In this document: in pieces, positions 55,892 to 64,000 of the stretch | How the letters are laid out: each line of letters starts with the position of its first letter | Position numbering within the stretch: position 1 is the stretch's first letter | From: Haliclystus octoradiatus | Taxonomy: Eukaryota > Cnidaria > Staurozoa > Stauromedusae > Haliclystidae | Assembly (NCBI GenBank): GCA_916610825.1 | Contig: OU744449.1 | Location: forward strand, 19,313,344 to 19,377,343 | DNA length: 64,000 nucleotides | Direction of reading: 5' to 3' | Made by a program: the position numbers and the translations under genes | Notes under the pieces: model-generated | Seen by the model: the letters and a program-made list of their open reading frames with translations, nothing else | Databases searched by the model: none | Told to the model about the DNA's origin: nothing

Positions 55892-56284
55892 CCCAGGGGG
55901 GGGGGGTAACTCTCATATGACGGTTATACGGGGATGTGCCACTTTTTTGGGGTCCATATTCCAGCTGAGAAAAACTTTTTGGGTATGAGATTTCAAATTT
56001 TGTAACTTTTTGGGTATCCTATTTTTAACTTTCTCGAGAATTTTTGAAAAAAGTTTGCATCATTTTTGTGTATTTACTTAAAATCAATCAACCTGCTGGA
56101 AGCACTACAGCAGCTTTGAAGGGAATACTAATATATAGATCCAAAACAAAATCATGGGCATCAATTATTGCAGGAGGTTGAATTTGTTTTCATATTTTGG
56201 AACTTTTGGGCAGCATTTTTAATCTTTTCGAACTTTTTGGGTAGCATCAACAGAGTTATTGGAACTTCTTGGGTACCCCCCGGG
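55892..56284. mobile_element. hAT-like MITE with CCCGGGGGG ends, copy 5 (longest)
   Basis: Perfect 8-bp target duplication AGTCTTCA (55884-55891, 56285-56292). At 393 bp it carries about 80 bp near 56098-56190 that copy 1 lacks, otherwise the same body. Confidence 0.85.
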
Positions 56285-56427
56285 AGTCTTCATTATGAAT
56301 AAGTCCTTCATAGTAGATCTCCAGTAACAATCTAGATTAATACAGAGCAAATCTGATCGAACCATTTATGAATAATCGATGCATGAGTTAAGAATTATAT
56401 TTTAAGATATGAGACCTTGTGGTGTAC

Positions 56428-59400
56428 CTCAATAGATAATGCATGGGCTGCCATAATCGCATTCACCATATTAGTTAAGAGATGACTGGCGATTCTGACC
56501 AGTTGCATTGACATTTGCAAACATTTTTGATATACTAAATTTAATTGAATACTATTTGCTTGTGTGAAAACGATTAAAGAGCGGATAATTAATATGGCTC
56601 ATCAGTGATGTAACTTAATTTTGGGAATGATGAATGGGTCTTTCGTCAGGGTAAAGAAATGATGCTTTACTCGGAAACAAATACTGTTCGATCTCCAAGC
56701 ATTAGCATGTTTAAATTTGCCTTTTTTATCTAGGTAAATAGCTTACTGCTCCTCCATGTTATGAGGTACCGTATAAAGTTTTAAAAACGTATAATTGAGG
56801 AATTGATTCTATAAAAGTCCCATAAAAGTTGAATCATGTCAACTTTAAAGACAGCACCCACTGAATATATCGAGATAGTATAGATAGTAAAACCTTTGCA
56901 ATTATTATTAAAAACATTATTAGGATAAATATATTAACAATTTCTATAGAACATGTTTCGACTTCCTTATTTTACATTATCATCTATTATAACTAGTGAA
57001 TGATGAAATTACAATTTTAAACCTTTGCAAAGAGAAAATGATTTAGAAGTTCCATTAATCAATCCTTCAATAAAACAGTTTATCAAATGACTTACTTTGT
57101 AATTCTTTTGCACTGTTTTCAAACTATCAGCGTCAGATGTAAATAACAATGAATAATTTCTTTCCTTGAGATTTGCTTTATAAAATGCATCGCTTACGTG
57201 TAAAGCTTCATTTGATCTTCAATATCCTTCAAATTGGTAACGCCAAAAGACTCTCCAGAGCTCTGCATCAACTTAAATATTTGCTCTAGCTGTTGACGTT
57301 TAGTTCTATAATGAAATTGAACAGGGCAACATTACATTATTTATATTATTGTTGAATAAGTGTAACTTGAAATTAACTTTGAATTTAATTTAATTATGTT
57401 GAACAACGATAATAACAATTGATACAATGACTTTCGACAGTTTCGATTTATTCAAAAATCATCTCCAGGCAGTTAGAGAGAGGAATGAACATTTTATAAA
57501 GTAAAAGGCATGTAAAACAGTAAAATAATGCATTCATGCTTTTCCAGATTCAATAACAATGATAAAAAGGTTGATCCGATAACATAATGCGTGTCATGTA
57601 TTAATAAAATGGACAGAATCGGCCAGAATATAAAGGGGACTAAAGTTTGCAGATTAGAAAATCCTTCTAATTCATACAAGAGAATATTTTGCTTATTTCA
57701 AATTTCTATTAAATTTTAATTCAAAAAAATTCTTGTTTTCAGCAAAAATATTTTTGTTTCAAATAAAATATGATTGCTTATGTCCAATTTTCAATTTTCA
57801 AAATTCTTGAAAGATATACAACTATACATGCTGGGATGCATAATCCATTTCCGTTACTATACATGCATAATCCATTTACTTGAAACAAGACATTTTTGCT
57901 CAAAACAAGAAATGTTTTTAATTAAAATTCTCCTGTGTAGATTTAACACCTAGGAGAAAAGCTGATAATAAAAACCCAGTCAAATATATGCATAATAGAC
58001 ATAGATCAGGAGGTTTGGAACAATAGAGTCAAATTTTTCCTTCTGTTGCTGAATTTTTATTAAATTTACGTCAGTGATGCAAAGGTATATTACAAAAGTG
58101 ATGATGAAAATATTGGGGGTGCCCATATAGATTATTTTTTGAGTTTTGCAAAAAATGAATGTGTTCTAATAGGGGAAATTTATATTGCGCAAGTGCTGTC
58201 ATGGCAACACCAGTAAAATTTGAAAGCGTTGCCACGCCAACAGCCAATATGTAACATAAATAGACATCAATTTCTTTCATATCATACATCAACAATCTAG
58301 TAATCTATAATCTGCAACACTGTTTTGAAAATATAGAGCGTTATTTCTTTTTCAAAATGGAAGCTAGCAGGGAAATTTATAAAATAGAGCGAGTGAATCT
58401 TCCAGTAGAACTCTAGTATCGAAAAAGTGCAAAGATGACAAGATGAAAATCTCTTCTGCGGTACTTTGAATTATTGAATAGGAAATGCTAAAATTATTCC
58501 TATTTGGTTACACTATGCCATTTGATTCCAAATATTTTTGTTTTCAAGAGTACATTTAATGCATCTACTTGATAAACCAAATATAAAACACAATAGTCGT
58601 CAAATATGAGGCATGCTAGTCAACTCAACTCCAAGATCATTGGGTCTTTTACAAAAAACTATCACCATATCTGATAATTTGAAAAACTATATTTTATATT
58701 TTTATATTTAATTATAAATAACTGACAGTGTGTGCTACAATAAAGCTTCGAAGCAAATGCTATGTTTTATATGATGAGTACCACATAATCACCTACAGGA
58801 TAAACAATTAAAATTTGAGACAAAATATACAACAAATGATCACAGTCTTAGTGACGACAACAGTGGGGATCCTAGATCCTGGAAGGCTAGCGCAAATTCG
58901 GCAAATTCAGAAGAAAATTGATAATTTAATGATTGATAGGGCAAACGTCAACAAAAATTCAGAAGAAAATGTACATTATTGTTGAAGATCATGGAGGGCT
59001 AAACCTTTTTCAAACATTGTGTTTTCCAAAGTAGTAAAGTAATTGAGACGGTATCGCTCTACCGGGGTGAATATACCATAATACTACTCTTCTATTTCTA
59101 TATGACTGGATCTTTTTGTTAAGAGGAATGACTGTAAATGCTCTTTAATGATGTCAGTTGCGACACTGCAGATCAATTTAAACCGATTTCATGGCAGATA
59201 GGCATCGATTGTCAATGCGCAACGATCAGAGCAATCTATTTACATTGTAAATAGATGGCTCTGGCAACGATGGGCCCCAACTACTTATAATGCATTTCCC
59301 TTTGGGCAATTCCATCCGCCATCAGAAGATGGTACTCATGTGATGTTTTAGATGAAGTCAAGGCTGAGTTGACCTCAGGGGGAAGGGGGAATTAAACCAC

Positions 59401-60228
59401 AGTCAATCAGATACGATCAGAACTGAAATGCAGTTGCTCTGAAATCTGAGCGATCCCCTAATATTGTGTGAACCCTGATTGGTTTTAACAAACTTCCAAT
59501 GTTTTTCATATTTATTCTAAGTAAAGTAATGTAGACGGTGTCGCCCTACCGAAGGCACCCGTACCACTCCTCTATTTCTAGATGAGTGGCTTTTTTCGCG
59601 GAGAGCAATGGTTTTTAAACGCTCTTTGATGATCTCAGCCGCGACACTGCAGATCAATTTCAACAGATTTCACGGCAGATAGGTCTTGATTGTCAATGCG
59701 CAACGATGCACTGCAGCTACTTACAATGCAATTCCCTCTGGACCATTCCATCCGCCATCCTCAGATGGTACTCATTTGATGTTTCAGATAAAGTCAAGGC
59801 TGAGTTGACCTTAGGAGGATTTGAACCACGGTCGATCAGATATGATCCGATCTGAAGTTCGGTTGCTCTGCCATCTGAGCTAATCCTCCACATATTTATT
59901 CTAGTAGGAACTTGGATTCCTTGCAGGCTATGATGTTGCAAACACATTAATATCAAACCATTCGTTATTTCGAAAACACAAATTTATGAACAATGATGAA
60001 TATTTGTCATTACACTGAAACTCACTCATTTTCTAGCAATTTCTCTTCTTCAGTTAGTTCCTGTTCAGTTTTTCTATTCAATTCCTTAGCTAAATTTCTT
60101 ACAGAGGTTGATTCAATGATATCATCATAAACTTCATCATCTACGTCAAGGTCTATATCTTGTGCATTGATTAGTAGATCACTTATATCATCAGCTTCTT
60201 CATTAGTTGCAATGCTGCTATTTGAATC
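56428..60228 (-). CDS. Unrecognised multi-exon coiled-coil/acidic protein (internal exons only)
   Basis: I do not recognise this gene. Placed exons: 60026-60228 (acidic then coiled: NEEADDISDLLINAQDIDLD, LAKELNRKTEQELTEEEKLL), 57198-57305 (TKRQQLEQIFKLMQSSGESF, then GVTNLKDIEDQMKLY) and 56428-56534 (YQKCLQMSMQLVRIASHLLT, then NMVNAIMAAHALSIE). The first two join in phase through GA|A (Glu). A fourth segment, 57096-57159 (ending TSDADSLKTVQKNYK, donor AAA|GTAAGT), joins 57198-57305 in phase if a 38-nt intron is accepted. That segment ends in phase 0 while 56534 needs one carried base, so at least one exon is missing between them. Codon choice and splice sites look like a working gene. Start and stop exons were not found and may lie outside these limits. 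Repeats at 59.0-59.9 kb fill one intron. Confidence 0.6.
58848..59015. mobile_element. hAT-like MITE relic, CAGGGTCCGACAAAAG family
   Basis: GATCCTAGATCCTGGAAGGC then TAGCGCAAAT, two AGAAGAAAAT blocks, and GGAGGGCTAAACCTTTTTC match the family body. Both termini are eroded. Confidence 0.55.
59037..59460 (-). mobile_element. tRNA-derived SINE, copy 2 (decayed)
   Basis: Same body as the 59520 copy (GAGACGGTATCGCTCTACCG at the tail end, GCGACACTGCAGATCAATTT in the middle) and a degenerate tRNA-like head near 59395-59460. It carries an extra internal hairpin, AGAGC..ATCTATTTAC/GTAAATAGAT..GCTCT, near 59225-59265. No clean target duplication. Confidence 0.65.
59520..59890 (-). mobile_element. tRNA-derived SINE, copy 3 (full length)
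   Basis: 371 bp between perfect 13-bp direct repeats CATATTTATTCTA (59507-59519, 59891-59903). The minus-strand head GGAGGATTAGCTCAGATGGC, then AGAGCAACCG (A box) and GTGGTTCAAATCC (B box), is tRNA-like. The body holds the ACCGAAGGCACCCGTACC segment on plus. The tail is short and not poly(A). It sits in an intron of the unrecognised minus-strand gene. Confidence 0.88.
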
Positions 60229-60317
60229 CTATAAAGAAACAAAATCAATAACATGGTTAACAATTATAACTTATGCTATACTTCCACAATAGTTGTTATA
60301 CCAGGCACGCAAATGAG

Positions 60318-60501
60318 CCCCTGCGAAAAACAGTGCAGGAGTTCATGAATAGTTCATGAACAGTTTATGAAAGTTAAATGGCCCAATTTTCATGAACAGC
60401 TCATGAATCCTCAAGGACAGTTCATGAACAGTTACTGAAATTTGGGACCATTTAACGTTCATGAACTGTTCATGGACTCCTGCACTGTTTTTCCGCAGGG
60501 G
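60318..60501. mobile_element. GTTCATGAAC-type MITE, copy 10 (complete)
   Basis: Near-perfect palindrome: CCCCTGCGAAAAACAGTGCA at the left, TGCACTGTTTTTCCGCAGGG at the right, with TTAAATGGCCC / GGGACCATTTAA flanking the centre. No target duplication longer than 2 bp. Confidence 0.85.
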
Positions 60502-61178
60502 AGGCTCTGACAATTTGTAATTGGCATTTTACATTGCACTTAAAATAGTTTGTATGGGGATCGACTGAAAGGTATATAAAGATAGAACAGATATATTGCT
60601 TCTCCATATTACATTACAACAATCACATCAGTTGATAATCCACAACCAATCCAAAATTACAATCATTTTATTTGTTATCACTTGTATAATTCATATTGAC
60701 TTAGCTGCTCAATGGGACAAACACCAGTAGCTTTCACGCAACAAATCCGTTTTTGAATGTTGTGTGTCTTTCAAGTTTCTGACTTTTCTAGAAAAGCTTA
60801 GAGGATCTGGAATGAGCTTGTTTGGACGGTGACGTTAGTTTAGTTCATCAAATAAAATATTTCATCACATGATCAGCATATCAGTGAAAACACTGGACAT
60901 TGGACATTTAAAAGAAAACCTGCAAATTAAATATATATGACGGTTAAATATCAGCAAAAAAACATTTTATTATACTGTAAGTGAGCACGTATATAATAAG
61001 TGACAAAGAAAAAGGAATTAAAGAGAAATATTAATCATCTTATCATATGATGAGTTAATAGAAAAAATTGGGATTATAAATATTCGAGAAAGAATACCGA
61101 TTACATTATTGTCAGAGTTTATTGGAAATTGATTTAGTTATGCTGTTGTTGTTGATCTTATTTTTATTTTGAGCGGAC
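60502..61178. other. Intergenic or intronic, nothing recognised
   Basis: A+T-rich; no element ends or coding frames recognised. Confidence 0.35.
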
Positions 61179-61352
61179 ATGGCATACAACGAGTCGGAAA
61201 GCTCAGCAATGACACCATGCAAAGAATTGGCATCTGGCAAACCACCAAATGTGATATTTGACAGCAGGGCCAACATGATAAGCAGCATCAGAAGAAAGAA
61301 TTACCAAGAGAGAAAAGAAATGAACAATATTATCTCAAAAATAATTAATTAA
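61179..61352 (+). CDS. Small unknown ORF, 57 residues, adjoining the next ORF
   Basis: MAYNESESSAMTPCKELASG at the start and a Lys/Arg-rich end (IRRKNYQERKEMNNIISKI). The stop TAA is immediately followed by the ATG of the next frame (TAAATG at 61350-61355). I do not recognise it. The pair could be element ORFs or exons of a plus-strand gene. Confidence 0.3.
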   Translation: MAYNESESSAMTPCKELASGKPPNVIFDSRANMISSIRRKNYQERKEMNNIISKIIN

Positions 61353-61694
61353 ATGTCGTCACAAGGAAACAATGAGAAGGTGAAAAAAACTATAAAAATT
61401 CTTGAAAAATACCACATTGACATGGATAATTTTACTGACGACTTGTCAAGGATGTTGTCAGAAGAAGACTTCGATTGCGAAGCAGAATACATAGCAGATG
61501 CATCAGAAGAGGTAATACTCATCACAAACAGTGCAGTAATTTACACTGCGAAAAATAAAATAATAGATGAAGATTCAATTATTGCGATTTTACAAGTTAC
61601 TAAATCGGCAAATAAATTTGCAAAGGATCAGCGATATCCGGGCGTTGCCAAAGTAAAATTATCGACCGTACAGAGGTCAAAGAAAATGTTGTAA
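61353..61694 (+). CDS. Unknown ORF, 113 residues, possibly an exon
   Basis: A helical, charged product (KKTIKILEKYHIDMDNFTDD, EEDFDCEAEYIADASEEVIL, then VIYTAKNKIIDEDSIIAI). No membrane segment. Near its end the DNA reads ATGTT|GTAAGT, a consensus splice donor at about 61689, so the real reading may splice here. I recognise no family. Codon use is ordinary for the window. Confidence 0.35.
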   Translation: MSSQGNNEKVKKTIKILEKYHIDMDNFTDDLSRMLSEEDFDCEAEYIADASEEVILITNSAVIYTAKNKIIDEDSIIAILQVTKSANKFAKDQRYPGVAKVKLSTVQRSKKML

Positions 61695-61825
61695 GTGAAA
61701 GGATTACCAACATTGAGTCACATGTCAATCTGGAATTCCCTACGTGGAGTAAATGAAATGCCAGTGATTGAGTACGTTGCCACTGTGTATGAAGTCTTTA
61801 AAGTTACAGATGTAAAGAGAAAGTT

Positions 61826-61999
61826 GAAAAACGAATTGTAAAGGAAGTTTTGATTGATAGAGATGATAGAGCTGTATTGTCAAACCAATGGATAAATGAT
61901 ATCAACTACACCAGCAAGTTGAATAACAAATTAGCAATATGTGAATCAAGCATCAAGAATAAATTGGATAAATTAGATCCATTTCAAGATGTAAGTTGA
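61826..61999 (+). CDS. Unknown coding-like stretch, possibly an exon
   Basis: The open frame reads KRIVKEVLIDRDDRAVLSNQ, then WINDINYTSKLNNKLAICES and NKLDKLDPFQD, then GAT|GTAAGT. It follows the 113-codon ORF in another frame, with weakly coding sequence between. An exon of the same unknown plus-strand gene or a decayed element; not resolved. Confidence 0.3.
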   Translation, partial: EKRIVKEVLIDRDDRAVLSNQWINDINYTSKLNNKLAICESSIKNKLDKLDPFQDVS

Positions 62000-62269
62000 A
62001 TGAATGAAATCTGTAATAAATATTACTAGATTGCGGATAATAGAAATTAAAAATGAACGATTATGGATTTATGCAAATTAGAGGAAAAGTTTAGAACATT
62101 TTAAGTCTTAAAATATTAGAGGATATGTATTCAGTTAGAATAATTATTTGTTTTTATTAATTGAAGTTGAGTTTTAGGAAGTATATTATTAGATAGAGAC
62201 ATAGATTAATGAATAGAGGTTGTTGAGCGACCAATATCAATATTAATAGATATAGTTGGTCGGCGAGAG

Positions 62270-62735
62270 GGAGTATGTTCGGGTGAAAACAGCATGATAT
62301 GGCGATATTATTGTAGTTTTTATATAGTATCAGATTTGTATTAATTAGCCTCATTTTCATGTAATTAGATTCAATATAGTTAATAATTAGCCTTGTATGA
62401 CGTAATTTAGTTTGTATGTAAATAGTTTGTCCGGTAATTCTTAAGTTAGTGTGCTGTTGGAAGGCGTTGTGAGTTCATCAGCTCTATGAACCCAGCCCTA
62501 AATAAAATGTAATTGAAATGCATTCAAGATAGTCTTTCTGCTAATTGACTAATAGAACCAACGGCATTACTCAACATTATACAGTCCTCATTTTGGCCAA
62601 AAACAACATGATATAGCAATATTATAGTAGCTTTTGTGATAGTCTCGTATTTGTATTAATTAGCCTCATTTTTATGTCATTAGATTCAATATCGTTAATA
62701 ATCAGCCTTGTATGACGTAATTTAGTTGTAATTAT
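62270..62735. repeat. Two direct repeats of about 140 bp, 315 bp apart
   Basis: Copies at about 62287-62415 and 62605-62735 share TTTGTATTAATTAGCCTCAT, GATTCAATAT.GTTAATAAT and AGCCTTGTATGACGTAATTT at about 90% identity by eye. The spacer holds CAGCCCTAAATAAAATGTAA, which resembles a retroelement 3' end. They could be terminal repeats or a local duplication. Confidence 0.6.
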
Positions 62736-63032
62736 ATATCATGTAGTTGAGGTTAATATCTAGACCTTATTGGGGGTTCGAAGTACGTCCTACGTACAAC
62801 TGTTATGCTGGAATTGCCTTGTTTGAATGTACGTCATCAGATGCCACATTAGATCAGAGGCATTAGTGCACTGCATTACCTGGCATCATGTGATCTTGGT
62901 AAACTTTTTTCTCCACGACATAGGGTAAGTCTCGTGATACTGTAAGGGTGTAGTCATTCTTGCATGTGCTAGCTTGCTAGCAGGTCGATAACGAACGAAC
63001 AAATTCACATTTCAATTTAACGCAACGCAAGT

Positions 63033-63990
63033 ATGTCGAGACGTACACGAAACAGTCGCGATTTGAATGCTTCAATGCCTTATGTGATACTGGTATCAAG
63101 ATCATCTTTGGTTACGTCTCCTCAAGTCACCAGCAAGTCACTTCAGAAGTTCTTTCTTTTCCGAGTGGTAAGTTTGAAGACCCTCAACAACGCCAGAATT
63201 ATGTTAATAATGTGGCACAAGCTGTAATGGTAGCTAGTAGACCATCACCATCCGCTCCAGTAAGCGCACTATCGGCACATTTACCAACTGCAAATGTCAG
63301 CGTCAATCAAGGTACCTATACCGTTGTCTAGCGGAGACGCCGTTGCAGTTGTCACTTATTTATCTGGTACATCTGCATCACTGGATACAACGACACCTAT
63401 CACCAGCAGCCTATTGCTAATGCTGCCACAGGTCTTTCAACCTTTTACTAATTGGTCCAGGTTACTCGACAATTCCAGCTAAGCTGGTTGGTCAAATAGT
63501 CAATGGTCGCTTCATAGAGCTATCTGAACTATTATCACCTTCGGTGGTTGACGATGAGACAGAGCCACAATTAGTTATGGACGGTCTCGCTATATTAATT
63601 GCTAAGCCAAAATCAAATCTTTGAAAGATTGACGATGTTATCAGCTGGGTGGAAGCTTTCACAATATTTATGTCAGTGCTAACCACTTATTGACCTGGAC
63701 AATGGAAGGACTTATCATCTTATAAACTAGTCATAATCTGGCTATTCCGCCAATTCAATTGCTGGATGTGGTTGTCCTATGATACAGCCTTTCGACAACA
63801 CGCTGCAGCTAGTCAGAAATCAGATTGGTCTCTAATCAACCATCAATTATACACGTACCATACTATTGGGGCTGTTGTTCGCTCTCGACTAGACCACACT
63901 CGTTCAGAAAAAGGTGGTACAGCTACAAGAGGTGCAGAACCACGAGGTACCACTAACGGACTACGAGTATGCACATCATATCCACACTAC
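63033..63990 (+). pseudogene. Decayed gag-like ORF of a DIRS-type or related retroelement
   Basis: The start (63033) reads MSRRTRNSRDLNASM. After frame changes, a frame from about 63466 reads IPAKLVGQIVNGRFIELSEL, then DDVISWVEAFTIFM, PGQWKDL, YKLVIIW, RQF, WLSYDTAFRQHAAASQKSDW, then LINHQLYTYHT. The run DD.ISWVEAFTIF / YK / WL.YD.AFR.HAAAS...DW..N..LY..HT is a gag-like pattern I know from retroelements of cnidarians and sponges. At least two in-frame stops (near 63622 and 63690) and several shifts make it dead. The rest of the element lies beyond the right edge. Confidence 0.55.
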
Positions 63991-64000
63991 TTTTTTTAAA

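Noticed and set aside
59810..59890. Functional tRNA gene
   Set aside because: A- and B-box-like sequences exist, but the T stem does not pair, the anticodon arm is irregular and the sequence is the head of a repeated SINE with target duplications.

Overview
The window is A+T-rich metazoan nuclear DNA (about two thirds A+T by eye). It has large spliceosomal genes with GT..AG introns and a dense, nested load of transposable elements. The mix of Penelope-like elements carrying hammerhead-type motifs, a decayed DIRS-type gag-like ORF, Helitron ends, hAT-, pogo- and TTAA-type MITEs and tRNA-derived SINEs fits an invertebrate, perhaps a cnidarian or another early-branching lineage. The sequence does not fix the species, and this is an inference from repeat style only.

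Region 1-18 kb is the 5' half of the intraflagellar-transport gene IFT56/TTC26 on the minus strand. Ten exons in consistent phase can be placed and the gene runs off the left edge. Its introns hold many GTTCATGAAC-based MITEs, two TTAA-flanked elements (one of 3.4 kb), a Helitron and a small Penelope-like insertion. Its promoter side (17.9-18.1 kb) has an NRF1-like palindrome and RFX-like half-sites.

Region 18.1-20.8 kb is a cluster of three long inverted repeats. The middle one is a 1.6-kb insertion made of two head-to-head copies of the 3' end of a Penelope-like retroelement (GIY-YIG endonuclease plus hammerhead core), framed by a 13-bp target duplication. Region 20.8-24.3 kb is repeat debris: a LINE 3' end, and a SINE interrupted by an hAT-like MITE.

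Region 24.8-35.3 kb holds three intronless heparan sulfate 3-O-sulfotransferase-like genes: a broken copy (minus), an intact copy (plus) and a second intact copy (minus). They share the same order of PAPS-binding loop, catalytic Glu, RDP..SDY motif and C-terminal Cys pair. Region 37.9-49.2 kb is a USP31/USP43-type ubiquitin protease on the minus strand, with eight placed coding exons and one short exon inferred but not found. A near-perfect RFX X-box lies about 370 bp upstream of its ATG.

Region 49.6-64 kb carries more MITEs and SINEs, a Penelope-like fragment, exons of an unrecognised coiled-coil gene on the minus strand (56.4-60.2 kb), a set of short unknown ORFs (61.2-62.0 kb) and a decayed gag-like ORF at the right edge. 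The genes do not form a pathway. IFT56 is ciliary, the sulfotransferases act in the Golgi on heparan sulfate, and the USP removes ubiquitin; the X-box is the only hint of shared (ciliary) regulation.
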